In this document: piece after piece, positions 48,986-60,892 of the stretch
Numbering within the stretch: the stretch's first letter is position 1
How the letters are laid out: every line of letters begins with the position of its first letter
Source of the DNA: Mactromeris polynyma
Lineage: Eukaryota > Mollusca > Bivalvia > Venerida > Mactridae
Assembly: GCA_032209605.1 (NCBI GenBank)
Contig: JASFXZ010000028.1
Coordinates: forward strand, 9,732,981 to 9,796,980
Direction: 5' to 3'
Length of the DNA stretch: 64,000 nt
Translations under genes and position numbers: made by a program
The notes under the pieces: model-generated
The model's input: only the letters and a program-made list of their open reading frames with translations
Told to the model about the DNA's origin: nothing
Databases searched by the model: none

Positions 48986-50099
48986 TTACGTATTTCTAAG
49001 TTTCTCTGCATGTCTCTTTATGCTAAAATGTTGAACATTTCTCTAAATCTATAATTGTTGCGCAATCCTGTATTGTTCCCAAAACCCATTCGTTTTGTTT
49101 TATATGTGCGTTCTCCACATTTTAAAAACACTCATTTTGTGACATAGGGCTTGGTGTTTACCTGGCATCTTTTGTAAATGTGGCCTTTTTCACTTTTGAT
49201 GATTGTTTCAAATATTCCGTTCGCAAAAGGTTGGAAATGGCAGCACATGATTATTTAAAAAATAGTGAGATGTGAAGATAAAAATTAGCAACCCTCCAAC
49301 GGAATCACAGTATTGGAACTGCCAGTCAATATTTGAGACAAAATTGTATTTCTGTTAGACGACGTACATGTTCGTCACATTTCCATACACACTGTCATAG
49401 TTTCGAGTTGTACTAAATGCCTTGTGGGTGCAAACGAAATGCTTTTTTACAAGTGTTGGCAAATTCAATTATGAGCAAGCAAAGTCCATCAAGCATTTTA
49501 ATTCCGGTATATGTGAACAATTATTGTATTTATTGAAGAAATCACATTTTATAGTATTTGATCTTGTAATCAAACATTCATTTCATCAGTTCGAGGCTAT
49601 GTGTGAGGTGTATGTTCACTGTGAAAAATCATATGATGATGATATACCCATCATTACAGTATCGTCATCTGATTCATGTGGAGATGTCGAAGAAAAGGTT
49701 TGGTAACCCATAAACATTGGCCAGACCAATTGACCGCAGTACAACGGTTTAAAACCAAACATAACATTACACGTCTAAAATGTTTTCTTATTACTGTACT
49801 AACGTATAATTCATCAGACAAAACAGCTGAGCATTATGCGAAACAAGAGCTTGTTATTCGCAATACTGACTTGAATATACAATTACACTGAGTCTCACGT
49901 ATCTCCCTAACAATGCAAATCCATGACAAATGAATCATAATGATAATTATACCACAGACAGAATAATACAGTTAATTATATCTCTTCTTGTAAAATTATA
50001 TCTTGGTAGCCACTAATTGACAATCGTTGTAAGAAATATATTTATGTAAAATATGTTTGTCTGTCAATATAATAAGCTTTTTGTTATTTCGTGTGTAAG
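48986..50099. other. No gene assigned
   Basis: A plus-strand frame at about 49434-49706 (with phrases KHFNSGICEQLLYLLKKSHF and VSSSDSCGDVEEKVW) is protein-like, but lacks a good start and any recognised domain. Confidence 0.35.
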
Positions 50100-50540
50100 G
50101 TTAGCCAGTAGTTAAATCCGTTTAAACTCCCATGTGTGTTTACTGACAGTTCCACGGCTGTAAGTCACTATATGGTTATTATGTATATTTGTGTTTTAAG
50201 TGTATGTTAAATTTCCCTTTCCCCTGTGCGGTTATTTCACTTAATATAGTGTCCGTGTTATTTTCTCCCGACATTCGGCCTATTGATGCCAGCTTTCTTG
50301 AATTGCCCCGTGATGTATTCCATTCATTAAATTCCCCTGTATGTCATTTTGTTTTATATCCTAGTTATCTCTAGTGGTCGGACATGCCATTAGTCCTTGC
50401 GCCCCCTGTTCCCTTACGTATGTAACTGGAGCCTCCTCAAATGCCTTATGTTTTATGGATTGTTGTCTTTCCGAAGGTCTGTGTCTTCTATATGTGGCGT
50501 TCCCTGTAGCAACTTATACTCTCTCTCTCTCTTTAATGTC
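50100..50540 (+). repeat. R1 repeat, plus, full length
   Basis: The most complete copy: left edge GGTTAGCCAGTAGTTAAATC with CCGTTTAAACTCCC, TTCACTTAATATAGTGTCCG, TTCGGCC, GGAGCCTCCTCAAATGCC, and right end GTTCCCTGTAGCAACTTATA running into a CT microsatellite (CTCTCTCTCTCTC). A small gap removes part of the GGTCTGTG..GGCACTG region. Confidence 0.8.
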
Positions 50541-50744
50541 TCTTTGTGTTTGTGGGATGCTCGACTTCTACATAAATCTATGTGAATACCGCGTTTCTTA
50601 TCACTGTGTTTGCTCCAGATTCTAACATATCAATGGTCGACATTTAATATTGAATCCATTTTCATTAGAACCATATAGATTTTCGTGTTTCTCGTCAAAA
50701 TATGCTTAATAATATTTATGAAAAAATCACATACAGACGACCAT

Positions 50745-50880
50745 GAATTCATATAGTTGAAAACGTGATTTCGTAAAGTTGAAATCGTGAAAATTGAAAT
50801 CGTGAATTGTAATCGTGAATGTAGATAATATCGTAAAATTCATGAAGTTGAAAAATCGCGAAAATTTGAAGCTGAAATGT
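50745..50880. repeat. Second cluster of degenerate GTTGAAATCGTGA repeats
   Basis: AGTTGAAATCGTGA, AATTGAAATCGTGA, GTAATCGTGAATG and CATGAAGTTGAAAAATCG follow each other at short spacing. Reverse-complement relation to the words at 42440-42700. Confidence 0.55.
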
Positions 50881-51084
50881 CACCACCACGCTTTCGTAAT
50901 AAAGGCCATCTCAAACATTATGCAACCGAACTTATAAGACTGTATTTCAATGGAGGGAGCAGTTTGTATTTTTCCTTCTATATTTTAACATGACACTCAG
51001 ACCTCATAAATAAGAACGACTTTATTCAAAGTCATTGGTGTTCGTATTACTGAGGTATTCCTGTATATAAATAAGATTGTGTTT

Positions 51085-51150
51085 GTCTGAGTGGGGAGGC
51101 ATTGTCTTGTTTATGTGGCGTTGCTTGTATCACAATTATTTCTTATACAA
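51085..51150 (+). repeat. Short R1 right-end fragment, plus
   Basis: GAGTGGGGAGGCATTGTCTT and TATGTGGCGTTGCTTGTATC match the last ~60 bp of R1. Confidence 0.5.
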
Positions 51151-51519
51151 TACATCCCCTTTGTCATCGGAGTTGGCCTGTATGTTTGCAAAGATAGACA
51201 TTATTTGAATTTCGTATTTTTACAGTCACTGTGTGTTATTCATTAACTAGATTTTCAAGGAAGCCGCAATAATAAGTCCAGAAAATGATAAATGCTGCGC
51301 AATGCCAATTTACCGAACATATGTATTCCAACTAAGTCCTCGATATTTTACAACTCGCGGTTCTTAAGGACAAATTGGAATACTGTAGACAGATAATGAA
51401 CTGCTTGGGTCATTTATCAAGATCGAGGGATTAATGTTGATTAATTTGGTAAAGATGAGAAAAGAAGGTCATGTGAAAATATTTGGACCTAACGAAGAAC
51501 CAGGGAGTTGAATTATGTA

Positions 51520-51695
51520 CAGTCGGCCCTCGTGTATTCGAATTAATCGGGTCCGAAATTTATTTCAAATAATAAATGGTTTCGAATAGCCCCTTTCATT
51601 TTGACGTTCAATGGAAAAATACAGGGATCCGATATATATTTCGGATGATACCTTGTATTCGGATAGAAGGTTGTCGAAAACACGAGTTCTGGCTG
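51520..51695. mobile_element. 176-bp MITE, TA target, family M
   Basis: Starts CAGTCGGCCCTCGTGTATTC and ends in GAAAACACGAGTTCTGGCTG, imperfect inverted ends flanked by TA at 51518-51519 and 51696-51697. The interior shares GTTTCGAATAGCCC and ATACCTTGTATTCGGATA with the element at 47654-47823. No ORF. Confidence 0.75.
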
Positions 51696-51699
51696 TATA

Positions 51700-54093
51700 G
51701 AATGTGGGGTAGTACTGGGCCATAATTGAAAAGTTTTTTTCGGTATTACCCTACATATAAATACAAATGGCCCCTAATGTTCTGATGATACGAAACTTAA
51801 ATTATGCAGACAAAAGCATGTTATTGAAATTGACTTGATGGCACACGTGAACAGACTTATGAAGGATAAGAAGATTATAATTATCGAGCTATTTTTACTC
51901 CTTTTATGTATTAAAATAAATAAATTAATTAGAGTAAAAGTTTGCTCTCATAGGTTTTACAACTAGAGCGTGGGATTCCAAGCTGTTGGGAGCAAAAGAA
52001 TGTTGTTACCGAAGAGAAACAACAACACATAGTACAGCCAAAAGTCCATAATGGTGGGATATGTGTATCATAGCGATATTGCACTATTTTTAAGGCGGTA
52101 ATGTTATATCCAATTCACATGTTTTGATATGTTCCATGTATGTTTAGTTACATAAACTTGAAACAAAAAACAATGGCCTTTAACGAATTTGATTGCACGA
52201 AGCATCACCGGCCTTCAGTAACAGTACTATGAAAAGAGCACTTACTCAATGCTTCAATCTACGACCTTCAGAGCGACAGTCAACTACTGTAGCAATGGGC
52301 TTAGCGTAACTTAATGCATCTTATGATTATGAACATGTTATTCACTAAAACATCAAATATATAATAACAATGTAATAAAGAAGAGCAGAGTTAGTCTGAT
52401 ATCAGAACATCCCCGTTCAGGTCTCGGCAAACGAAGGAAGCACATGCGGCACATGTTGGGAGGGACACAAAACATACACACGGACCAGGGAGAACAAACA
52501 CGGAGGGGAGCGTGACATTTTTAATTTATAAGATGTAATGTTAAGTAAGTTACTCTTGGCTCAGTCCGCAGATCACCTGACTGACAATCTGGAGGTTAAC
52601 GTAATACGAAACCTAGTTGGTATAGGCTGCAATGACAAGTGCGGGGGCATGCACTTGATACATTTTCGTGAACGCTTGTGAACACGTTATGCAAATACAA
52701 TACTGTACAAATGAATAAAGGATCCGAGCAGGAAACGCCACAAACATAGGACACAGTCATCTCAAAAGCGTAAGGAGACACGAATAAACATACATGTAAA
52801 CTATTAAAAAGGGTTTAAGGGGTCCAATACATAAACTTAATGTATGAATGACAAACGGGAAGTCTCCACAAAACAGGCAGTGACAAAACATACTGGGGAT
52901 TGTTGCTCTGGCTAGTAGTGGTGTGTCGTTCCATTTTCATGAATTTAGATCGTTGATTGGTGTTTTGTCCTTACAAGTGCAGTAATGTTTACTGTCCAAT
53001 CGCTGTGTACGCTCACAGGTCCATCTGATGCGTTTGTGTTCCTCGCAGTGTGTGCCTTCTCGCTTTGTCTACACCAGTCTGGAGACAGTCTGTTTTGGAA
53101 AAATGGCCATCCCTGCTCCAATATTTTTATTTTATAGCACATTTATTTTCGTTGAGGACAACATCTCCCACGCGACATTCTCTTCCAATACCTATTGGCA
53201 AATTACTTCGGAACCGTTTTCACACTATGTGGACTGGTATCGGTAGTATAGTGTCATTACAAATGCTATTAGGCAGTAATGTTCAATGTTGTTCCGGAAA
53301 TAAGGTGTAACAACACTTACGGCTTTTGTCATATTACTGAAAGTGCATTGATGTCAATGTGACTAGTCGCATATGTTGGTTATTCTGAGGAGGAAATAAA
53401 CACTATTTGCACTGTATTTATCAAAAGGAAATTTTCAAGACAATAATAACACAGTTAAATAAGTTGCAAAAATAGTGCTTATATAACAGAACAATAGCAT
53501 TACACTTATATGAGTTAAAAATATACGAAATTAAACCCAAAATGAACGGACTGTTAAAATGATCATGTTTTATGTCTCCATTTGACTCTAGGTTGGAACT
53601 AAGGCGCCAAATAGTTTTAAATGCTAACATATTATATTTAATTGTGGATATAAATAATAAAACTCTTTTCATCTTTTCACATAATATAGCAATTATATTT
53701 CACACCCACTGTAGCAAGTAGATTGAGCAAAAAAATGAAGTCGAGTAAGTAACGACACAAACAATGTTCACAGCCAGCGCAAGAACACAACGGATAATGC
53801 ACATATACTTGTCAGCCCTTTTTTGGAGATTTTGGGAAAGTATGTTTGGGCTTTAGGGAAGGGGAAATATACGTCGTAAATTGCCTAATTGGAAAATTTA
53901 CAGGATTTTAACGGATATATTGTTCGGATGCAAGATAAAGAAGCAAATTTTCAGTTTTATAAATCGATTGAGTGTTTAAAACACGGGGCCGATATTTACA
54001 TTCGGACAAAGAACATATCACTTCTTCAGGGAAATATCGGGGAAAAACATAATTTTACTGATAGGTAAATTTAACAAAATCTGGTGGAAAATA
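51700..54093. other. No gene seen
   Basis: Holds the R3 fragment at 52720-52805. Overlapping frames on both strands near 52945-53310 have no recognised domain. Confidence 0.45.
52720..52805 (+). repeat. R3 repeat fragment
   Basis: GAGCAGGAAACGCCACAAAC, CATCTCAAAAGCG and GGAGACACGAATAAAC match sequences inside the two arms: 19745-19860, 57870-57985 (reverse), and more weakly 59465-59560 and 17470-17590. R3 is therefore dispersed and not specific to the arms. Confidence 0.55.
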
Positions 54094-54999
54094 CAGTGGA
54101 ACCCCTCTAAACCGAACCTCGGCCGGACCGGATAAAAAGTTCGGTTTAGAGGGGTTTCCGGTTTAGAGGGGTTTTAGGAAATGCATGAAACAACAACATA
54201 ATTAATGACTTAGTGTATTAATTTTATTCATTCCTTATACATGCACGGTTTCGGAACAGATTCTGACTCTTTGATCAATTTAATTTTGTCATCAAGTGAC
54301 AATTCTATTCTTCGACGTTTAGAAGGAGGCGCAGACATGTTGATTATCTGAATGATAAAATCAATCTGACAGAAACTGATTGATAAAACAACAAAATTGT
54401 TCCACATTATTGTTAGTTTAAACAACAATACATGCACTCGTCTTTACTCTGCTAATACGCTCATTAACTACATGTAGAATGATAATATGATTCTTTTACC
54501 AAAAGATCAATTGAACAGTCACCTACTGTAGCATTCATCATTAAATAAATTATTGAAAACATCGATTGATGTGTATGGTCGGCAATTAAAAGTTGTTAAT
54601 GATATTTGCAAACTGTCACTTTCTTTTGTCGTTACTTGGTTAATAATTGCGATTATCACACTGTACCTATTTACCTGCGCACCGTCATAAAGTAAACAAA
54701 CGTGTAGCTACTGCCGATTGAAGCCATTTAACAGATAAGGTGTGAAAACGCCGTGTTAACACATTTATTGTCTAAACACTTTAGGTGTCATAAATTGCTG
54801 TTCGGTTTAGAGGGGTAAATTACTGTTGAAATAGTTTAGAAATAATGGAAATCTTGTTCGGTTTCCGGAATAGAGGGGTTCCGGTTTACAGAGGTTTTTA
54901 CACAATGAAAATAGAGCAGAAAAAATCGGGACCACGCAAATTGTTCGGTTTAGAGGGAATTCCGGTTTACTGAGGTTCCGGTTTTGAGGGGTTCCACTG
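54094..54999 (-). mobile_element. 906-bp Tigger/pogo-type element, defective
   Basis: Ends are inverted (CAGTGGAACCCCTCTAAACC at the left; reverse complement of the right end reads CAGTGGAACCCCTCAAAACC) and flanked by TA at 54092-54093 and 55000-55001, the target of pogo/Tc1 elements. Both ends carry repeated CCGGTTTAGAGGGG-type subterminal motifs. A minus-strand coding scrap (54228-54338) reads like the start of a CENP-B-like Tigger transposase. Full Tigger elements exceed 2 kb, so most of the transposase is deleted and this copy can only move in trans. Confidence 0.85.
54228..54338 (-). pseudogene. N-terminal fragment of a Tigger/CENP-B-like transposase
   Basis: From an ATG at 54338 the minus strand gives 36 residues starting MSAPPSKRRRIELSLDDKIK and reaching LIKESESVPKP. 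This is the usual beginning of pogo/Tigger transposases: a basic patch followed by the first helix of the pipsqueak/CENP-B DNA-binding domain. The frame then ends at 54228, so the rest of the DNA-binding domain and the DDE catalytic domain are missing. Confidence 0.75.
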
Positions 55000-55001
55000 T
55001 A

Positions 55002-56224
55002 TATACTTTACTCTTTGGGGAATGGGGCCGAATATAGGCCCCACATTTGCCATAGAAAGGGACTGCGCGTCAACAACAACAACAAAGCGAACAGAGGCAA
55101 AACGTAAAATGCACGAACATTAACATTCTGATTAACGTAACAGATTTCCTTTATACGATAAAGGTCGACACTTAGTATTGTGAAATGCATTAAATGTCAT
55201 GGGTAATGCAATACAGATGCTCTAACGGTGTCCTGGTTTGCAAAACAATTCAGAACATGCGGCGATACAATTATTCAGTTTTGGAACTGTTTTTCTGAGC
55301 ATTCACCAAGTTTAATCAGGACAGTCATGAATGATTTTGAAGTTACCGAAATGTAAACGAAATTAGTTCAATTTGGAATCTTGTCCAATAATTTATCAGG
55401 ATATTCGCTAACTCTCTCAACAATATTACCAGGATTTAAACAAGATATTGGTAGAACCAATGGATGTTCCCCAAAGTATTTGCACATCGTCTCTCTCTCT
55501 CTCTCTTGGTGGTTAAGCTTCCAATAAAGTTCATTTAGTTTCATTGAATTCCGGTCGGTCGTTGAAAAAGTGCGAATACGAACGCGGGACGAACGCACAC
55601 ATGCATGTACGAACACACAAACAGACTACGCGGTTGCTACAATTTACTCTTCCTTCGGGGAGAATAATGAGTGGAACTTAAGTGACACCTGACCTGCCCG
55701 TTTTCTGCCTAACATATTGTAGAAATTTAAGTAATATTACCATACCATTTGATACTGTCGATTCGAATTTAGAAACTGTTGAGAACACTATTATTGTGTA
55801 CGCTATGTCAATTACGTTTTCATTGGCTGATTACCTCACTGTTTGTTTACAACCGTTCTCAAAAAAATAAAAACGCAATATACTTAAAGTCATTAGACTA
55901 AGTAAGGGTAATAAGTTATTAGGGTTGTACATGACATCTTTCTTATAGAAGGAATCTACACACTTTCTGAAGATAAAATATATGGCTTTAAGACAAAAAT
56001 AAGTAATGTAGAATTAACTAAACACATTTATCGCACTCAAGACAGGAAACTCGTGATTCTACATTTGTACCTTACAAATCCGATTGCAAATCCTGCTCAT
56101 GTGTTCATACATTTTTATATGCTGCAGTTGACAACTACATTTTTTGATTTTATATTTAAGTATAATGTCCATGATATACTAATATGATTTTTGCTACATT
56201 TAATATGAACATTATCATTTATTA
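55002..56224. other. No gene seen; edge of arm 2
   Basis: AT-rich, one CT microsatellite, short frames only. Similarity to arm 1 begins near 56225. Confidence 0.5.
55491..55508 (+). repeat. CT microsatellite
   Basis: A run of about eight CT repeats inside otherwise plain AT-rich DNA. Confidence 0.9.
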
Positions 56225-57074
56225 TATATATATATATCTCACACCCTGAAAAAGCATTAATAATAAGTGTTCCTACAGAGGTGTTATAGTAAATTACTAG
56301 TAACATCATCGTGCATTATTTATTTAAGATACAGTATGAGTGTCATGAATACTTTATGTAATATGATTTTGATATAGACAACCATTATGATATGTTATTA
56401 ATCAAGTAATTTAGTATTGGCCTTGTTGCTTGGCCAAGGCCTGTCGTATTGGCTCAAGTGGTTCAACTTTTATAAGTAAACTTTAAAAAACTGGACGTTA
56501 CATTTTATTCACAAAACGTCATTCTCGTATTGGCCCTGCTTTCAATTTCATATTGGCGCTGTTTTTGTATTTGCCCTGACTTCCAGCCAATCAAATGGCT
56601 TGAATCTCATATAGGCCCTGTGTTCCCTATTGTCCATGGTTTTGTCATCTATAAGCCTTTTTTATATAAAAATTGCCAATTTTTTTCTCATTTCAGCTGA
56701 GACAATTGTTAAATATTAAAGCCAATAGTGAATATTTGATTAATAAAAACCGATATAGATTTATACCTAAATATTATTTAATGTGTTTATGGTACGTGTT
56801 TTTGTCGATCAAATGGACGGTACTCCGAATCTGATCGTTTCAACCATGATTCTGGTTTAGAAAAAATATATTATGAGAAAGAGTAAGATCATTTTTTGGA
56901 ATAAACTCCAACGGAGAGGACTTGCTTGCTCACTACATTAATCAGTATGCAATGATATAAATCATAATCCCGGGATATGTATATGTTTATATGTTGCAGT
57001 TTATGTATTTTCGTCGGCACAATTAGTAAACACACTAAAAAGTCAGAAAAATAATCAAAGAACGTATAGTTCTG

Positions 57075-57400
57075 GATGTGAGAGAATAAGTTGCTACAGG
57101 AAACGCCACGTACATGAGACAGTGTCTGTCCACACAGACCCCCGGGAAAACTACAATCCATTAAATATCAGACATTCGAGGATGCTCAATGGTGCATACG
57201 CATGTGAACAAGGGTTCAATGAATGACCTGGCCGACCATGACGGATAACTGGGAGAATCAAAGAGGACAAAGAGGGGGGGGGGGTTAATGGATGTAATAT
57301 ATCACAGGACATGTCAAGACAGCTTGCAGCAATAGGCTAACAGTGGAGAGAAAATAACATGAACACTATATAAAGAGAAAGAATATGACGAGGAATTAAA
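57075..57400 (-). repeat. R1 repeat, minus, within arm 2
   Basis: Starts GAGAGAATAAGTTGCTACAG with GAAACGCC and ends after CATGAACACTATATAAAGAG. It is the arm-2 partner of 20605-20905. A run of nine to ten G lies at about 57275-57284. Confidence 0.8.
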
Positions 57401-58837
57401 ATAGTGCACATTATACAGCTTGTCAAACAATGCAATCCCATTTTATTCATTTCTGTTAACGTAATATGAGGACGCATTCTGCTTAGTCTTTCTCCCGCTA
57501 TACAATGATATTCCGCTGAAATTTATCTGTGTATTTTTTCTCAATTTTGATCTCCTAGCTGATCTGCATTTCCATTATTTTGACAAACTAATAAGCATCT
57601 CATAACATTTGTCAAAGCGCCAGCGACAACAAATACTTCGAATGGAAACCAGATCCACAAGGCTTGTAGAGCGTGGTGTCGATGGAGAGCCGCAGCTGTT
57701 ATCTAAATCAGAATCAAATTAAAATATCAAAATTAAATATAACTATTTCTAGTTGTTGATAAAGTCACTGTCATGACGGTTGTGTTGTTGAGAAATTAGA
57801 AAGTGCGATCAGCTTTATAGTCTGCAAACCAAAGTTGCAAGGCGGTGCTCCTATGTTTACGCATAATTTATTTGTCTCAATAAAATGTCTCTTGTACTTA
57901 TACGTACATGTATTGCTTACACGTATTTATATTTTTTTGTCTCTGTGGCCGTTTACTTTGTACGTGACATTTTCCTGCTCGACTTCATATTTCTTTTTTT
58001 TCTTTTCAATGCGACTTAGTCTGCATTTAGAAAGTTGTATTTACGTTTTAACTGATAAGATGGTATCCGCCTAATTTCATTTTTTGGGATACTAAATAAA
58101 AGGCACCTTATTTAACACTTGACTAACATTTTGAGCAACCAGGTCCGGTTGTAAGGCTGGTGAATATTTAGAAAAAAAATAAATGTGCAACTATGCAAAT
58201 AACAAGCAAATTGCCAATTGAACGTGGTTGACTGCAAAGTACGGGTGCAGCGCAGTGCGGTAGTAATTTTATCATGTTAGCATAATATTCAAAGTACAAC
58301 ATCAGTCCATGGCAATTGGCATCGTGCATAATAATCGACCATCTGTTTGAACCGTGATACTCATTTTTTTTCTAGAATATATTAATATTTGTATCAAATC
58401 TGAAACATTTTAATGATTTATATTTCATTATAAATTAAAACGGCTGGAATGTTTTTAATACTAAACATGATACTTTGATTACTTTTATCTGCTGTAAGTC
58501 GTTCAAATTTGTTATTATTCTCGTTATGGTTTCTAGTAAACATTAGGTGTAAGTAAAGTTACAGGTGGCCGTACCTAGGCTTGGCATGCATTCTATAGAT
58601 GTTTTCTATTTATATTTTTAATTACGAAATATATTGTTTGCAAGGAGATATGTGTGGGCTATGAAAGACGATAATATCAAATTAATATGTTATACATTGG
58701 TTTGAGAAATGCCCTGAACACTATTGTACCATGGTAGTGAAAGGAGCAAATGTGATAAATTTGATGTAAAATAAATTCTTGCATTTGTAGGAACTGAACG
58801 GGCATGAACTGCGGTTTAAGAAGGTATATATTATTAG

Positions 58838-58973
58838 TTATACAGGTTGTTGACAGGGTATATAGGGGAATATAACCTGTCTGTGTGCGATATAACCCGA
58901 AGCGTTAGCCGAGGGTTATATAAATCACAGACATGTTATATTCCCCCATATACCCTGTCAACAACCAGTATAA
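58838..58973. repeat. 136-bp imperfect palindrome
   Basis: Left arm (TTATACAGGTTGTTGACAGG..GGGGAATATAAC) and right arm (GTTATATTCCCCC..CCTGTCAACAACC..GTATAA) pair over about 58 bp each, with the apex around 58898-58912 (GAAGCGTTAGCCGA). It lies in arm 2 where arm 1 has no match. Likely a small fold-back or MITE; no target duplication was identified. Confidence 0.8.
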
Positions 58974-60502
58974 CGAATTTATAATACTGCAAATCCGTGT
59001 TTTCATAAGAATTTAGCTAAACAAGCGATGTTTCAATGTCTAGCTCTAGATCTAAGAATTAGATATGTGCATTTTTGCTGTTTTTTGGTTCATAAAATTG
59101 TTTAGAGTGTTTTAGTAATGTATAATATCAGTAATTAAAAGTTTTTCTTTTAAAATATATCGGGAATTACTTGCTGTAGATCAAATATTTTTATTTTACT
59201 CACATGTTATATATTGCATAAAAATTAATTGCATTACCCCATAAGGTACCTCAATACACTTGGTTAAGCGCGCGCTTATTTTTATTTTCAAGCGTCTGAT
59301 CTCATGGACTTTATCGAACTGAATTTTGCTCAAACCTTAAAAATCTATCGTTTTGAATATTAATACTAGCACACATGTAATCTGTTCAATATTTATTGAA
59401 TCATGTGTGAAGATCAATTGTCAATTTCTAGTAACTTGCAGACATTAACAGAAATTAACAATGGAGCTGAGTAGGAGGTGCCACAAACAAAGCGCGCATC
59501 CACCGAACAAGCACGAAGAAACAACAAAATGTATACATAAACGACTACAAAGACAAAATAGACGCAAAACGTATAGTTAATTATATAAACGAACACAGGT
59601 GTTTAGTCATACCACATACAATCTAAATCGAGCTGTCGCCGTAATTGAAATCGTGCAAATGACATTATTGTGTGTTTATTTGTTTATTTGTTATAAATGT
59701 ACAGAAATCAGACACGAGTCATTCACCGAAAGAACATTATTCCAACATAAAAAAGTATACTCAAGACTAAAACATTGAACTGCACTTAGTTCAGACAATA
59801 TGTGTTATATAAACATCATTTGAGGAAATATTTGTATGCAAGTAATGCGACAAAATTAGTTGATTATTGAAGTTAAGTGCATTCTAGAGATCATGATAAG
59901 GCGAGTGGTTAATTATGTGCTTTCAGAAAAAGCGCTCCTATCGAGATAGTTTGTTTTCTCACGACATTAAACAATAGGAAATGTGTTAGTTATAACGCCA
60001 TGAAATGAGTACATTCTTCTTTCGTTTTTGTCAGTTAGGTTCATTTAGTATAAACAAAGTGTGCACGTTATTTATCATTTGAAATGTATTTCTTGTTCAA
60101 GGCTTGATTATTGCTTAAGGTAAGACCACTCTAATACTCATCATCAAGAATCTTAACTAAACTGTTTCCATGAGTTTCTGGATCACATAAGACAACTAAA
60201 TGCAAAATATTACAAAGTTTTACCATGCCAGTTTAAAGATTTTTCAAGTTAAGATTATACCGTCTTGCTTTGATAGGTCAAATAATTCCACTCATGTTTT
60301 TCATGCATAAACAATTATTTTTTTAGTTCAAAATGAGCCTATTTTATCATTTGAAAAAGAAAGTGCTAGTGATATCATAAGGATAAAAATCGAAAATAAT
60401 ATGCTCGATAAAAAATAAAGGTGATACTTCATATGCATACACCCTCCTGTAAATGACGTAATTGTTTAAGTCACAATAAGAAATATTAATTTTCAAGGTA
60501 GC

Positions 60503-60569
60503 ATTATATTAGAGTACTCACGTTATTATGTATGATTAATACATAATAACGTGAGTACTCTAATATAAT
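60503..60569. repeat. Perfect 31-bp-arm palindrome
   Basis: 60503-60533 and 60539-60569 are exact reverse complements (ATTATATTAGAGTACTCACG... inward), with a 5-nt spacer GATTA. Such a hairpin would extrude or fold readily. It lies in the middle of the TTAA element, and arm 1 has no equivalent. Confidence 0.95.
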
Positions 60570-60827
60570 GTACATCAAAATTATCCTCAACACCTCTTTA
60601 ACAAAATATAACAAAATGAAAAACTTTTACCGTCCAGTTTTTCTTTGATAACATCTTGTAATATGTATTTATCAAATTTTACCGTGCAGAATTATCAAAC
60701 TTTCCAGAAATATGGCATTTTTTTAGAAACAAATTGATACTATTTGTATTTTATAATTTTATATCAGTTTCCTTGTCAAAAAAGTCAGTAAAACAAGAAA
60801 TGTCATGAAAAAAGCAAATATTTTTTT

Positions 60828-60892
60828 GGGCGGGGATTTGAACCCAGGACCTTTCGCATGCAAGGCAAGAGGCTTAACACATATGCTAAGGA
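60828..60892 (-). repeat. tRNA-Ala-like (SINE head or pseudo-tRNA)
   Basis: On the minus strand the sequence contains a B-box-like GGTCCTGGGTTCAAATCCC with a T-arm, an anticodon region CCTTGCATGCG suggesting anticodon TGC (Ala), and a weaker A-box region around TTAGCATATG. The acceptor ends do not pair, so it is not a functional tRNA gene. It probably represents a tRNA-derived SINE head carried within the TTAA element. Confidence 0.6.

Noticed and set aside
49422..49706. Plus-strand ~94-codon frame with protein-like composition
   Set aside because: No convincing ATG at its start, no domain recognised, and no partner exons; kept only as a note in the gap entry.
60828..60892. Functional tRNA-Ala gene
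   Set aside because: Acceptor strands do not pair and the D-arm is degraded; better read as a tRNA-derived repeat.
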